Shown piece by piece: positions 24,874 to 34,630 of a stretch of 64,000 bases of DNA; the first letter of the stretch is position 1, and each line of letters begins with the position of its first letter. The stretch is taken from contig CANMEE010000002.1 in the NCBI GenBank assembly GCA_947496865.1, positions 558,001-622,000 on the forward strand, written 5' to 3'. Below the pieces are notes generated by a model. It saw nothing but the letters and a program-made list of their open reading frames with translations. It made no database searches and was not told the origin of the DNA. Source of the DNA: an uncultured Sphingomonadaceae bacterium (GTDB lineage Bacteria > Pseudomonadota > Alphaproteobacteria > Sphingomonadales > Sphingomonadaceae). The translations under genes were made by a program, and so were the position numbers.

Positions 24874-26135
24874 ACTCTTTTTCTTCCGATCAGGTTTCGG
24901 CCATCGGATGCAATGACGTCTACAGGGATGATCTGGCCTTCTGGCATGGTTTCTTCAAAACTAATATGGGCAAAATTTTCCGCATATCCAGCTTTACCGT
25001 TTAACTCACACAGTACATTTTGCTCTGTGCCGACGAGATTGTCGCGCCATGCTTGTGCCTTTGCAGCAATTTTCTGACGCAAAATCTTGGCACGTTCCTT
25101 GATAACAGCGCCATTAACTTGCGGCATGTTGGCTGCAGGCGTGCCTTGGCGCGGGGAGTAAGGGAATATGTGACCGTGAATGATATCGCATTGATCTATA
25201 ATATTCAGGCTGCCCGAAAACATCGCATCTGTTTCCGTTGGGAAACCTGCGATAATATCTGCACCAATGGCTATGTCCGGACGTATTTCTTTCAACCGTG
25301 CGACCAATTCTATGGCCTGTTCACGGCTATGACGACGCTTCATCCGCTTGAGGATCATATTGTCACCCGATTGCAGAGACAAATGCACATGCGGCATCAT
25401 GCGGCTTTCGCCGGTTAGAATGTCAAACAGGCGTTCATCAATTTCCACGCCATCCACGGAAGACAATCGCAATCGCTTCAAGTCAGGAACATGCTTTAAA
25501 ACCCGTTCGACGAGCAGTCCGAGACTGGGATTTCCCGGTAGATCAGGACCATAGCTGGTGACATCCACACCGGTCAGGACAACCTCGTTAAAGCCTTTGT
25601 CGACCAAGGCCTTTACTTGATCGACCACTTGTCCTGCTGGCACCGACCGGCTGTTGCCGCGACCATAAGGGATGATGCAAAAAGTACAGCGATGGTCGCA
25701 ACCATTTTGGACCTCCACAAAGGCGCGCGATCGCTCGGCAAAAGCGCTGACCATATGGGGCGCGGTTTCTTTGACCTGCATGATATCCGAAACGCGGACA
25801 TCCGGCTTGTTGGTCTCCATGCCAAATTTGAAATTGTCGGCATCATATTTGTCGAAATTGCCAACCACACCGGAAATTTCAGGCATAGCATCAAACATCG
25901 CTGGATCGACTTGTGCAGCGCAACCCGTCACGACCACGGCCTTCTCAGGATTGTCGCGCTTGGCGCGCCTGATGGCTTGACGGGTTTGTCGCACGGCTTC
26001 GTTGGTCACAGCGCAGCTGTTGACTATGACGAGATTGTCAGCGTTCACGTGTGAGGCGCTAATGCTCTGCTTGATCGCTTCGCTTTCCGCGATATTCAAA
26101 CGACAGCCCATGCTGATGATATCAGGACCGCTCAT
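24870..26135 (-). CDS. mtaB: MtaB, tRNA (N6-threonylcarbamoyladenosine-37) methylthiotransferase
   Basis: 421 residues. UPF0004 N-terminal domain (IISMGCRLNIAESEAI), then the radical-SAM cluster motif CDHRCTFCIIPYGRG, and the LSSVDGVEIDERL and LSLQSGDNMILKRMKRRH blocks. It has two Fe-S clusters and adds a methylthio group to t6A37 of tRNAs reading ANN codons. GCRLN rather than GCQMN at the N-terminus favours MtaB over MiaB and RimO. The C-terminal TRAM-like domain is short. Coupled to dapF and ftsY. Confidence 0.9.
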   Translation of the reverse strand: MSGPDIISMGCRLNIAESEAIKQSISASHVNADNLVIVNSCAVTNEAVRQTRQAIRRAKRDNPEKAVVVTGCAAQVDPAMFDAMPEISGVVGNFDKYDADNFKFGMETNKPDVRVSDIMQVKETAPHMVSAFAERSRAFVEVQNGCDHRCTFCIIPYGRGNSRSVPAGQVVDQVKALVDKGFNEVVLTGVDVTSYGPDLPGNPSLGLLVERVLKHVPDLKRLRLSSVDGVEIDERLFDILTGESRMMPHVHLSLQSGDNMILKRMKRRHSREQAIELVARLKEIRPDIAIGADIIAGFPTETDAMFSGSLNIIDQCDIIHGHIFPYSPRQGTPAANMPQVNGAVIKERAKILRQKIAAKAQAWRDNLVGTEQNVLCELNGKAGYAENFAHISFEETMPEGQIIPVDVIASDGRNLIGRKRV

Positions 26136-26950
26136 TCAAAGTCGCTCCAGTCCGTCTCACCAGCGAAAACATAGGTGGTTGGGCCTTGCATCATAATGAC
26201 GCCGCCTTGCTGCCATGATAGAGTCAGCGTGCCACCGGGCAGGTGCACTTTTACCGGGCTGTTCACCAACCCACGTTTGATCGCGGCAACCGCCGTCGCG
26301 CAGGCTCCGGTTCCACAAGCGCGGGTTAAACCGACGCCGCGTTCCCAGACGCGCAAATATATGTCATCATCTTTAATATGGGCGACATTGACGTTGACCC
26401 GTTCGGGAAATAACGGGTCAACTTCGATCATCGGCCCTAATCGATCGAGCTCGATAGTGTCACAATCTTCTACGAAAAAAATGGCATGTGGGTTGCCAAC
26501 ATTGACCGCCGCGGGATCCTGCAAATCTTCCCATCCCACCGGCATGTGCAGTGTATCCATGGCATAGGCGAGGGGGATCACATCCCACTCAAAGCGGGGT
26601 TGACCCATATCGACGATCGCGCCGTCATCGGTCACTTGACCAGAAAGCATGCCGCCTTCGGTTTCGATAGACGTACCATCGCCGAGCAATTTCACCACGC
26701 ACCGGGTCGCATTACCGCAAGCTTCGACTTCGCCGCCATCAGCATTGTAGATTTGCATCCGGACATCGGCTTTGTCTGACGGCCTGAGAATGATCAGCTG
26801 GTCGCAACCAATGCCGCTATGGCGATTGGCAATGGCGGACGCCTTGGCCGTGGTCATGATGAAGTTTGCGGATAGTGTGGGCGCACGCGCATCGATAATG
26901 ACAAAGTCATTACCCAATCCATGCATCTTGTGAAATTGCCCGTGTGTCAT
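26132..26950 (-). CDS. dapF: DapF, diaminopimelate epimerase
   Basis: 272 residues from ATG 26950 (MTHGQFHKMHGLGNDFVI); upstream codons to 27016 lack homology. The two catalytic cysteines are in EACGNATRCV and RACGTGACATA. The enzyme converts LL- to meso-diaminopimelate for lysine and peptidoglycan. First gene of a four-gene overlapping operon (dapF-mtaB-ftsY-yciB), the usual arrangement in this order. Confidence 0.95.
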   Translation of the reverse strand: MTHGQFHKMHGLGNDFVIIDARAPTLSANFIMTTAKASAIANRHSGIGCDQLIILRPSDKADVRMQIYNADGGEVEACGNATRCVVKLLGDGTSIETEGGMLSGQVTDDGAIVDMGQPRFEWDVIPLAYAMDTLHMPVGWEDLQDPAAVNVGNPHAIFFVEDCDTIELDRLGPMIEVDPLFPERVNVNVAHIKDDDIYLRVWERGVGLTRACGTGACATAVAAIKRGLVNSPVKVHLPGGTLTLSWQQGGVIMMQGPTTYVFAGETDWSDFE

Positions 26951-27042
26951 GAAGGGCGATTTAGGGGTGCGCGCTTTGCAAGTCCAGTATTTCAAGCGGC
27001 GATGGTTCAGTACCACCGCCTGATCCCTCCATTTGGGGCAGT

Positions 27043-28731
27043 TTAACTTGCTTTTCGCTCTGCTTCGGCGAGGGGGGCCATCTCTTCCTCGACCGTTTCA
27101 TCAGCTATAGCTTTTCCGGTTTCAAGCCCGACTTCTGGCTTTGGCGGCAGCAAATTGCGTTCGGCCAGCACTTTTCCGATTTGTTCTATCGATAGCGGCC
27201 GACCATAGTGCCAACCTTGGCCTTTGGCACAACCGATATTGCGCAACTCATCTTCAATGGCTTTGTCTTCAATGCCCTCGGCGGTGATAGGCATTCCCAA
27301 GCTCTCGCCGAGGCCCGTTATAGCTTTTACAATCGCAGCACTTTCGGAATTTTCAAGAATAGATGTCACGAAACTCCGGTCAATTTTAATCAGGTCAAAG
27401 GGTAGGGCGCGCAAGTGAGCGAGCGAGCTATAGCCTGTGCCGAAATCATCGAGAGCAATTTTGATATTCTGATTCTTAAGGCTTCCGACAATCGATTGCG
27501 CAAGGCTGAGATTTTCGAACAAAGAGCTCTCGGTAATTTCAATTTCCAACCGGTTCGGCGGAAAGCCGGTTTCCACCAGCAGTTTAACAATCTTCTGAGC
27601 CAGCCAGGGGTCGAGCAATTGTACCGGTGAAATATTCACCGACACGCTCAAGCTTGGATCCCAGTGTTTCGCATGCTCGAATGTCTTGCGCATGATGTTT
27701 AACGATAGATCACCGATCATTCCGGTTTCTTCTGCGATCGGGATAAATACTTCGGGTGAAACCAATCCCTGTGTTGGAGATTCCCAACGGGCCAGCATTT
27801 CAAAGCCGGTCAGTTTTCCTGTCGCAAGATCGATTTGTTTCTCAAAATAAGGAACAAATTCGCCTGCTGGAATGCCGCTCCGCATGCCTGATTCAAGCGT
27901 GTTTCGGGTTTGCAACTCTTGCTCCATAGACACATCAAACCAGCAGAAACGGTTTCTGCCCTGTTTTTTGGCGCAATACATTGCGATATCGGCGCGGCGC
28001 ATGAGAACTTCCACGCCTTCCGATTCAAAATCAAAACGCGACAGACCAATTGAGGTCGTAACGATCAAGTGGTTACCATTTTCAACAATTGGCATTGAGA
28101 TGCTGTCAATCAAATCGTCAGCAATCCGGTCGACCATTTCTGGCTGATCGGGATCAAAAATAAAGGCGCAGGCAAATTCGTCTCCGCCGAGGCGTGCCAA
28201 CAGATTGTTAGGCGGAATGACTTTGGCAATCCGTGCAGCCACTTCTTTGAGCACAATGTCCCCTGCGCCATGCCCGTGGACATCATTGACCGTTTTGAAA
28301 TTGTCTAAGTCAAGCATCAGAAACGCCGTGCTTTTATTCTTCCGTTCGGCAGTGGCGATCATTTCTGCTGTTTCTTCGGCCAACGTCCGCCGGTTGAGGA
28401 AACCGGTTAGTGGATCAGTGACGGCTAGGGAATGAGCGAGCTCTTCTGCCGCTGCGCGCTCGGTTACTTCCGCCGCCAGATCACGGTAGCGCCGCCAACC
28501 AAATAATATGAGGGCAATGTTTAGTAGAAATGCTGATACAAGCATTTTGTCCGAACCGCCGCCATAGCCAGACAGCGCAGATATAGCCTCGCTTAAAACC
28601 GTGCCTCCGGTCCCGACAAACATGAGGATGGCGAAGATAACAATCAGGCTGGTCACCACATCCCGGCGCGCGGAAATTGCGTATTTGTTGTTCTTCTTCG
28701 CGGTATTTGACTCGGTCAATTTTTGCCCCAT
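27043..28731 (-). CDS. GGDEF-EAL membrane protein, cyclic di-GMP turnover
   Basis: 562 residues from ATG 28731; an earlier TTG at 28782 is in frame. Two N-terminal membrane helices (about 20-80), then a GGDEF domain with intact signature RLGGDEFAC, then an EAL domain. The EAL motif reads EML (FEMLARWESP), but DDFGTGYSSLAHLR and DLIKIDRSFV are kept, so phosphodiesterase activity is plausible. The GGDEF site looks complete. It may be bifunctional or use one half as a regulatory domain. No clear periplasmic sensor domain. Monocistronic, divergent from ffh. Confidence 0.9.
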   Translation of the reverse strand: MGQKLTESNTAKKNNKYAISARRDVVTSLIVIFAILMFVGTGGTVLSEAISALSGYGGGSDKMLVSAFLLNIALILFGWRRYRDLAAEVTERAAAEELAHSLAVTDPLTGFLNRRTLAEETAEMIATAERKNKSTAFLMLDLDNFKTVNDVHGHGAGDIVLKEVAARIAKVIPPNNLLARLGGDEFACAFIFDPDQPEMVDRIADDLIDSISMPIVENGNHLIVTTSIGLSRFDFESEGVEVLMRRADIAMYCAKKQGRNRFCWFDVSMEQELQTRNTLESGMRSGIPAGEFVPYFEKQIDLATGKLTGFEMLARWESPTQGLVSPEVFIPIAEETGMIGDLSLNIMRKTFEHAKHWDPSLSVSVNISPVQLLDPWLAQKIVKLLVETGFPPNRLEIEITESSLFENLSLAQSIVGSLKNQNIKIALDDFGTGYSSLAHLRALPFDLIKIDRSFVTSILENSESAAIVKAITGLGESLGMPITAEGIEDKAIEDELRNIGCAKGQGWHYGRPLSIEQIGKVLAERNLLPPKPEVGLETGKAIADETVEEEMAPLAEAERKAS

Positions 28732-29011
28732 GACATTTGCCCCACTTTTTTGCAGCCTGCCTAATGCCTTAATAAACCTCAATTTCTGGTTAACTTTGCC
28801 TAAATTTAGGGATTTCGGGGGTTGCGGCTGTCGCGCACATCGCCTAGAGAACCTCTCATATCGCGGCTTATATTGGGTTGCGGTTTCAGTTTCGAGTTAA
28901 AAAACTCACACGTCGGTTAGCGAGGTTTCGCCCACCGGCGTTTTTTGCGTTGCCCGGTTTTTGGGTCTATTTATGGCTGATTTCAGCCAGTTTGTTAGAA
29001 AGGAAGACGCC

Positions 29012-30475
29012 ATGTTTGATAAGTTAAGCGATCGGCTCGGCGGCGTCTTTGACAAACTGCGTGGTCGCGGCGCGCTGAAAGAAGAAGATGTGCGCGCAGC
29101 AATGCGTGAAGTGCGTATTGCGTTGCTGGAAGCGGATGTTGCGCTTCCGGTTGTACGTGATTTTGTCGAAAAAGTAACGGAACAGGCCGTTGGCCAATCG
29201 GTTCTCAAATCGATTACACCGGGCCAACAGGTCGTAAAGATAGTCAATGATGGTCTGGCAGATATGCTGGGATCAGAAGTCAGTGGACTTGATCTGGCCG
29301 CAGCACCGCCAGCCATTATCATGATGGTCGGTCTGCAAGGTTCCGGTAAAACGACTACTACTGCGAAAATTGCTAAGCGACTGAAGGATAAAGAGAATAA
29401 GAAGGTCATGATGGCCTCGCTCGATGTCAATCGGCCTGCAGCGCAAGAACAGCTTGCGGTGCTCGGCGAACAGATTAGCGCTGCGACACTGCCGATTGTT
29501 GAAGGCCAGCAACCAGTCGAAATCGCCAAACGCGCTTTACAGGCCGCGAAATTACAGGGTTTTGACGTTTTGATGCTCGATACGGCAGGCCGTCTGCATG
29601 TCGATCAACAGTTGATGGACGAGATGAAGGCCGTTGCCGATGTCTCTAAGCCTCAGGAAACATTGCTCGTTGTAGATGCGTTGACCGGTCAGGATGCCGT
29701 CAATGTTGCGTCCAATTTCTCGGATCAAGTCGACCTTAGCGGTGTGATCCTGACCCGGATGGATGGCGATGCGCGCGGCGGTGCGGCCCTTTCCATGCGG
29801 GCAGTCACTGGTAAGCCGATTAAATTTGTCGGCGTTGGCGAGAAAATTGACGCGCTGGAAGAATTTCACCCCGAACGCGTTGCCGGTCGCATTCTTGGCA
29901 TGGGCGATGTGGTCAGCCTGGTCGAAAAAGCGGCTCAGGTTGTGGACAAAGAAGAGTCTGAAGCGCTCGCCGAGAAAATGGCCAAGGGGCAATTTGATCT
30001 GAACGATTTGCGATCCCAACTGCGCCAAATGACCAAAATGGGTGGTCTGGGCGCGCTTGCTGCCATGATGCCCGGTATGAAAAAAGCGAAAGCAGCCATG
30101 GCTGGCGGCGCGATGGACGACAAAGTCCTGTTGCGGATGGATGCGATTATCGGTTCGATGACCAAGCAAGAACGGGTTCGCCCCGGCTTGCTCAATGCCA
30201 AACGCAAGGTGCGGGTCGCCAAAGGGTCCGGCACCACGGTGCAGGACGTTAACAAGCTGCTGAAAATGCACCAGGAAATGTCCAAGGCGATGAAGAAGAT
30301 CAAGAAGATGGGCGGTCTGAAAGGACTGGCTTCCATGTTTGGCGGAGGTGGCGGTGCTGCTGGCGCGGGCATGGGCGGTCAAGATGGCGGAATGGACGGG
30401 ATGCCGGGGTTGCCGGATATGTCCCCGGGCGGATTGCCACCGGATTTGGCTAATTTATTGAATAAGAAGAAATAG
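29012..30475 (+). CDS. ffh: Ffh, signal-recognition-particle protein (SRP54)
   Basis: 487 residues from ATG 29012 (MFDKLSDRLGGVFDKLRG) behind GAAAGGAAG; the frame extends back to 28961. NG domain: GLQGSGKTTTTAKIAKRL, DVNRPAAQEQL, DTAGRLHVDQ, TRMDGDARGGAAL. The M domain binds 4.5S RNA and signal sequences, ending in a Met/Gly-rich tail (FGGGGGAAGAGMGGQDGG). First gene of ffh-rpsP-rimM-x-x-trmD-rplS. The 280 bases upstream to the GGDEF/EAL gene hold both promoters; I see no other gene there. Confidence 0.96.
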   Translation: MFDKLSDRLGGVFDKLRGRGALKEEDVRAAMREVRIALLEADVALPVVRDFVEKVTEQAVGQSVLKSITPGQQVVKIVNDGLADMLGSEVSGLDLAAAPPAIIMMVGLQGSGKTTTTAKIAKRLKDKENKKVMMASLDVNRPAAQEQLAVLGEQISAATLPIVEGQQPVEIAKRALQAAKLQGFDVLMLDTAGRLHVDQQLMDEMKAVADVSKPQETLLVVDALTGQDAVNVASNFSDQVDLSGVILTRMDGDARGGAALSMRAVTGKPIKFVGVGEKIDALEEFHPERVAGRILGMGDVVSLVEKAAQVVDKEESEALAEKMAKGQFDLNDLRSQLRQMTKMGGLGALAAMMPGMKKAKAAMAGGAMDDKVLLRMDAIIGSMTKQERVRPGLLNAKRKVRVAKGSGTTVQDVNKLLKMHQEMSKAMKKIKKMGGLKGLASMFGGGGGAAGAGMGGQDGGMDGMPGLPDMSPGGLPPDLANLLNKKK

Positions 30476-30518
30476 TTTTAAAAATTACGTTTATTATATT
30501 GTTTAGAAAGGTTTATTT

Positions 30519-31064
30519 ATGTCAGTAGCAATGAGAATGGCCCGTGGTGGCTCGAAGAAACGTCCTTATTATAAAATCGTGATCGCGGATATCCGCGCCC
30601 CACGGGACGGCAAATTTATTGAACGTATCGGCAGCTACAACCCGCTGCTCGCGAAAGATGATGAAAAGCGTGTTATCCTGGATATTGACCGCGCAAAACA
30701 TTGGTTGAGCGTTGGTGCACAACCTTCTGACCGTGTTGCTCGTTTTCTGGATGCAGCCGGCGTGTTGAAGCGCGAAGCGCGTAACAACCCGAACAAAGCC
30801 AAGCCAGGCGAAAAAGCCACCGAGCGTTTGGAAGAAAAAGCTGAAAAAGCTGCTGCGGCAGAAGAAGCTGCTAAAGAAGCTGCTGCCGCTCCTGCGGAAG
30901 AAGCTGTTGCAGAAACGCCAGCTGAAGAAACACCGGCCGCTGAAGAAGCTGCTCCTGAAGCGCCAGCTGAAGAAGTTAAAGCCGAAGAAGCACCTGCCGA
31001 AGAAGCGAAAGCTGAAGAAGCTCCTGCTGAAGAAAAGGCTGCCGAAGAAAAGTCCGAGGGTTAA
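30519..31064 (+). CDS. rpsP: Ribosomal protein bS16 with a long acidic Ala/Glu tail
   Basis: 181 residues, about twice the usual 80-90. Residues 1-85 are normal bS16 ([51 protein letters not shown]). From about residue 105 the sequence becomes a low-complexity tail rich in Ala, Glu, Pro ([18 protein letters not shown] repeats), net strongly negative. bS16 assembles early in the 30S body. The tail must project from the subunit or be removed. The same window has a basic tail on trigger factor. Confidence 0.93.
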   Translation: MSVAMRMARGGSKKRPYYKIVIADIRAPRDGKFIERIGSYNPLLAKDDEKRVILDIDRAKHWLSVGAQPSDRVARFLDAAGVLKREARNNPNKAKPGEKATERLEEKAEKAAAAEEAAKEAAAAPAEEAVAETPAEETPAAEEAAPEAPAEEVKAEEAPAEEAKAEEAPAEEKAAEEKSEG

Positions 31065-31067
31065 TCC

Positions 31068-31556
31068 TTGGCTGAGGTTGAACCGGACACGTCTGTCCCT
31101 CTTGCCGTCATTATTGGCGCGCACGGGGTGACCGGCGAGGTCCGGCTCAAGCTATTCTGCGAGACTCTCGATAGTCTCAAGCAGCACAAGAATTTCAACG
31201 ACGGAAATCTGACGCTGAAATCCGTTAAGCCCCATAAAATGGGAGCAATCGCGCGTATTGCCGAAATTACGGACCGCAACGGCGCAGAAGCCGCTCGCGG
31301 CACCGAACTGACCGTCCCGCGCTCCGCCTTGCCACCGCTGGACGAGGATGAATTTTACCACATTGATATTGTCGGCCTGCGCTGTGTCTCTGACAATGGC
31401 GAAGAACTGGGTAAAATATTCGCGATCTACGAATTTGGTGCCGGCGATGTGATTGAGATTGAACGCGTCAGCGGCAAGAAATTCATGGTGCCCGTTGGCG
31501 CGATTGATATGCGCAATGATCCGGCCATTGTTTTGGCGGACTTTGTCGAACCGTGA
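31068..31556 (+). CDS. rimM: RimM, 16S rRNA processing factor
   Basis: 162 residues. The only reasonable start is TTG 31068, three bases after the rpsP stop, with GAGGG upstream. The N-terminal RimM domain (LAVIIGAHGVTGEVRLKLFC) and C-terminal PRC barrel (EFYHIDIVGLRCVSDNGE) are both present. RimM binds uS19 and matures the 30S head. It overlaps the next gene by four bases (GTGA). Confidence 0.92.
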   Translation: MAEVEPDTSVPLAVIIGAHGVTGEVRLKLFCETLDSLKQHKNFNDGNLTLKSVKPHKMGAIARIAEITDRNGAEAARGTELTVPRSALPPLDEDEFYHIDIVGLRCVSDNGEELGKIFAIYEFGAGDVIEIERVSGKKFMVPVGAIDMRNDPAIVLADFVEP

Positions 31557-31843
31557 CGGGGCCGATCTTCTTTATCGCAATAATCGTGATAGTAGCGGTT
31601 TTACCAGCCATTATCGGTTGGAAACTGAGCCAAAAACGCGATCAAATTGTTCGCATGGCTAGTACGATATTGGCAGGACAGTTTATTCTGACGCCTGCTA
31701 TGGCCTTGATCGCCCTTTCCGAAAACCGGGTTGGTGATGAAAATCCGGTACAGACCATAGTGATATATGCCGTGATGGCGCTAACGATCTCGATCATGAC
31801 TTTTGTTATCCTCGAGATTCGAAAGACGCGGCACGACAAATGA
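31553..31843 (+). CDS. Small integral membrane protein in the rpsP-trmD operon (1)
   Basis: 96 residues from GTG 31553, overlapping the rimM stop. Three hydrophobic helices (about 4-22, 35-55, 66-86) with a Lys/Arg-rich end (LEIRKTRHDK). I recognise no family. Sits between rimM and trmD, which are normally adjacent, so it should be co-transcribed with ribosome-maturation genes. Base use is like its neighbours. Confidence 0.65.
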   Translation: MTGPIFFIAIIVIVAVLPAIIGWKLSQKRDQIVRMASTILAGQFILTPAMALIALSENRVGDENPVQTIVIYAVMALTISIMTFVILEIRKTRHDK

Positions 31844-31916
31844 CCCGCAATGGCCAATTTTTTGCGTTCGAAATATCCCGCACTTGGGCGGCGGTTAAGG
31901 AACTGGAGGCCCGCAA

Positions 31917-32207
31917 ATGGAATTGATCATTGCCTTCGCGCTTCTTTTCATATTGTCGATTTTCACAGCGTCGTTAGTTCAACGCCTCTTCCCCACTAAA
32001 TCCGGTCGAAGCCAGTGGCTCATATCAGGCGGTTTGAGTATGGCCATGATAGTAACAGTGGTTACCGCTATTATCGCTTTCCGAGGAACCGGTTTTCATG
32101 CTGGTATGGAAAATGGTTTGCTAATTGGCTTCGGTCTTGTTTTTGCCCCTGTCGGTTTTGTACTCGGAGCATTCATATCCAAGATAAAACAGAAACGCGG
32201 AAAGTGA
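31917..32207 (+). CDS. Small integral membrane protein in the rpsP-trmD operon (2)
   Basis: 96 residues, ATG 31917. Three hydrophobic helices (about 2-20, 33-55, 65-88) with short loops and a basic tail (SKIKQKRGK). Size and layout resemble the gene just upstream (31553), but the sequences are not obviously alignable. The stop overlaps the trmD ATG (TGATG), so the two are translationally coupled. Function unknown. Confidence 0.65.
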   Translation: MELIIAFALLFILSIFTASLVQRLFPTKSGRSQWLISGGLSMAMIVTVVTAIIAFRGTGFHAGMENGLLIGFGLVFAPVGFVLGAFISKIKQKRGK

Positions 32208-32953
32208 TGACCTTCATCGCCCAAATCCTGACCCTATATCCCGACATGTTTCCGGGGCCGCTGGGTGCATCGCTGGCAGGCCGGGCGATGGAAGAGGGCA
32301 AATGGTCCTGCAACCCCATCCAGATGCGCGACTTTGCTACTGACAAACATAAGTCCGTAGATGATACACCTGCAGGCGGCGGCGCAGGTATGGTGTTACG
32401 GGCTGACGTCATGGCGTCAGCCGTGGATCATGCGCTGGAACAACAACCGCACGCGCCCATCGTTGCGATGACACCGCGCGGAAAACCGCTGACGCAGGCG
32501 CGTGTGCGGGATATTTCAGCGGGTCCGGGCGTCACCATACTCTGCGGCCGTTTCGAGGGATTTGACGAGCGGATTTTTGATGCACGGCCAATTGAACAAG
32601 TCTCAATTGGCGATTATATACTCTCTGGCGGAGAAATGGGTGCTTTGGTGCTTTTAGACGCTTGCATTCGCCTGCTTCCCGGGGTAATGGGCGCGTCTTC
32701 TAGCGGAGATGACGAGAGTTTCGAAACCGGACTTTTGGAATATCCGCAGTTTACCCGACCTCAGAAATGGGAAGGGCGTGTTATCCCTGAAGTCTTGCGA
32801 TCGGGGGATCATGCGAAAATAGCTGCCTGGCGGAAACAAAGGGCAGAGGAAGATACACGGCTAAGGCGGCCCGATTTATGGGAGCATCACAGGGATGCTC
32901 CGGATCAGTCGCCCTCTGGTGCGCGAGGACAGAAAAAGGAAGATCGGTCATGA
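32207..32953 (+). CDS. trmD: TrmD, tRNA (guanine-37-N1)-methyltransferase
   Basis: 248 residues. The start [20 protein letters not shown] at 32207 is typical; the frame continues upstream by chance. The SPOUT trefoil-knot motifs are [12 protein letters not shown] and [20 protein letters not shown], and [15 protein letters not shown] is the tRNA/SAM region. Methylates G37 to prevent frameshifting. Overlaps rplS by four bases. Confidence 0.95.
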   Translation: MTFIAQILTLYPDMFPGPLGASLAGRAMEEGKWSCNPIQMRDFATDKHKSVDDTPAGGGAGMVLRADVMASAVDHALEQQPHAPIVAMTPRGKPLTQARVRDISAGPGVTILCGRFEGFDERIFDARPIEQVSIGDYILSGGEMGALVLLDACIRLLPGVMGASSSGDDESFETGLLEYPQFTRPQKWEGRVIPEVLRSGDHAKIAAWRKQRAEEDTRLRRPDLWEHHRDAPDQSPSGARGQKKEDRS

Positions 32954-33381
32954 ACCTGATCCAGACACTTGAGAAAGAAGCTGTAGAAGCATTTGCAGCC
33001 TCTAAAGAAATACCGGAATTTCGCGCAGGCGATACTCTGAAAATTGGTGTACGCGTCGTCGAAGGCGAGCGTGTTCGTACCCAGAATTTTGAAGGTGTGT
33101 GCATTGCACGGACCAATCGCGGCATGGGCTCCAACTTTACCGTACGGAAAATTTCCTTCGGCGAAGGCGTTGAGCGTGTATTTCCGCTTTACTCACCGAA
33201 TATTGAATCGATTACAGTGGTCCGCCGCGGTGTCGTTCGTCGCGCGAAACTCTACTATCTGCGCGGCCGTACAGGTAAACGGGCTCGTATTGCGGAACGC
33301 CGCATGAACCAGCCTAAAGATGCTGTAGCGACAACCAAACCGGCAGAAAAACCAGCTGCAAAGGAAGCAGAAGCGAAATAA
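32950..33381 (+). CDS. rplS: Ribosomal protein bL19
   Basis: 143 residues from ATG 32950 ([13 protein letters not shown]), inside the trmD stop (ATGA). Core: [49 protein letters not shown]. bL19 lies at the subunit interface. About 20 extra residues rich in Lys, Ala and Glu end the protein, a shorter version of the tails on bS16 and trigger factor. An intrinsic terminator follows. Confidence 0.95.
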   Translation: MNLIQTLEKEAVEAFAASKEIPEFRAGDTLKIGVRVVEGERVRTQNFEGVCIARTNRGMGSNFTVRKISFGEGVERVFPLYSPNIESITVVRRGVVRRAKLYYLRGRTGKRARIAERRMNQPKDAVATTKPAEKPAAKEAEAK

Positions 33382-33405
33382 GATACGCTTCATAACAAAT
33401 TCAGG

Positions 33406-33440
33406 CAGCCGGTTCTCCCTACAAGGATAACCGGCTGTTT
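33406..33440 (+). terminator. Intrinsic terminator after rplS
   Basis: The 9-bp perfect stem cagccggtt (33406-33414) and aaccggctg (33429-33437) encloses a 14-base loop and is followed by TTTTC. It closes the ffh-to-rplS transcript before asd. Confidence 0.85.
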
Positions 33441-33465
33441 TCATATTCAGCACAGGAAAAGTTTC

Positions 33466-34491
33466 ATGGGTTACAAAGTTGCAGTTGTTGGCGCGACCGG
33501 AAATGTCGGGCGCGAAATGCTGACCATCCTTGCCGAGCGCGAATTCCCTATTGATGAGATTGCCGCAGTGGCCTCGTCGCGGTCTCATGGCACCGAAGTG
33601 GAACTGGGCGATACGGGCAAGATGCTCAAGGTCCAGAATATCGAACATTTCGACTTTGCAGGCTGGGACATGGCCTTATTTGCTGCTGGCTCCGGTCCTA
33701 CCAAGGAATATGCACCTAAAGCTGCTGCTGCGGGTTGTGTGGTGATTGACAACAGCTCACTCTATCGGATGGATCCCGATGTACCTTTGATCGTGCCTGA
33801 GGTGAACCCGGATGCGATTGCTGGCTATAAAGCGCGCAACATCATCGCCAATCCCAATTGTTCGACCGCACAGATGGTGGTGGCGCTAAAGCCACTGCAT
33901 GACGCAGCCACGATCAAGCGCGTTGTCGTATCGACTTATCAGTCCGTATCTGGTGCCGGCAAAAGCGGTATGGACGAACTGTTTGAACAATCACGCGCGA
34001 TTTTCGTTGGCGATCCAAAGGAAAACCAAGTTTTTACCAAGCAGATTGCCTTTAACGTAATCCCGCATATCGATGTATTCCTCGACGATGGTTCGACCAA
34101 AGAAGAATGGAAAATGGTCGTCGAAACCAAGAAAATTCTCGACCCCAAAATCAAGCTCACTGCCACCTGCGTGCGGGTGCCGGTTTTCGTCGGCCATAGT
34201 GAAGCCATTCACATTGAGTTCGAGAACGAAATTTCCGCGAAGAAAGCACAGGAAATCCTTCGCGAAGCACCGGGTATCATGCTGGTCGATAAGCGCGAAG
34301 ATGGCGGTTACACGACCCCTGTTGAAAGCGCTGGCGATAGCGCCACTTATGTCAGCCGCGTGCGAGAAGATCCGACTGTGGACAACGGCCTGATCATCTG
34401 GTGCGTGTCCGATAATTTGCGCAAAGGCGCGGCTCTTAATGCTGTGCAGATCGCGGAGCTGTTGGGACGTAAGCATTTACAAAAGGGCTAG
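33466..34491 (+). CDS. asd: Aspartate-semialdehyde dehydrogenase
   Basis: 341 residues. Rossmann start VAVVGATGNVGREMLTIL, catalytic Cys in NPNCSTAQMVVAL, substrate-binding KLTATCVRVPVFVGHSE. NADP-dependent formation of aspartate semialdehyde for lysine/DAP, threonine and methionine. Start 33466 has AGGAAA nearby. Independent transcript after the rplS terminator. Confidence 0.96.
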   Translation: MGYKVAVVGATGNVGREMLTILAEREFPIDEIAAVASSRSHGTEVELGDTGKMLKVQNIEHFDFAGWDMALFAAGSGPTKEYAPKAAAAGCVVIDNSSLYRMDPDVPLIVPEVNPDAIAGYKARNIIANPNCSTAQMVVALKPLHDAATIKRVVVSTYQSVSGAGKSGMDELFEQSRAIFVGDPKENQVFTKQIAFNVIPHIDVFLDDGSTKEEWKMVVETKKILDPKIKLTATCVRVPVFVGHSEAIHIEFENEISAKKAQEILREAPGIMLVDKREDGGYTTPVESAGDSATYVSRVREDPTVDNGLIIWCVSDNLRKGAALNAVQIAELLGRKHLQKG

Positions 34492-34630
34492 TCGGATTAC
34501 TAAGCGGCCTCATTTATGTGTCCGCCCAATCCCGAAAACAAATGCGTTATTAGGATGAATATATCCGAACCCTTTGCCATCGTCCGGTGAATGGTGGTAT
34601 AAAGCGAGAATCCAAACGAAAGAATAAGTC

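Noticed and set aside
28732..29011. Longer N-termini for the GGDEF/EAL gene (from TTG 28782) and ffh (from 28961)
   Set aside because: Family start sequences and ribosome sites favour 28731 and 29012; the rest is promoter space.
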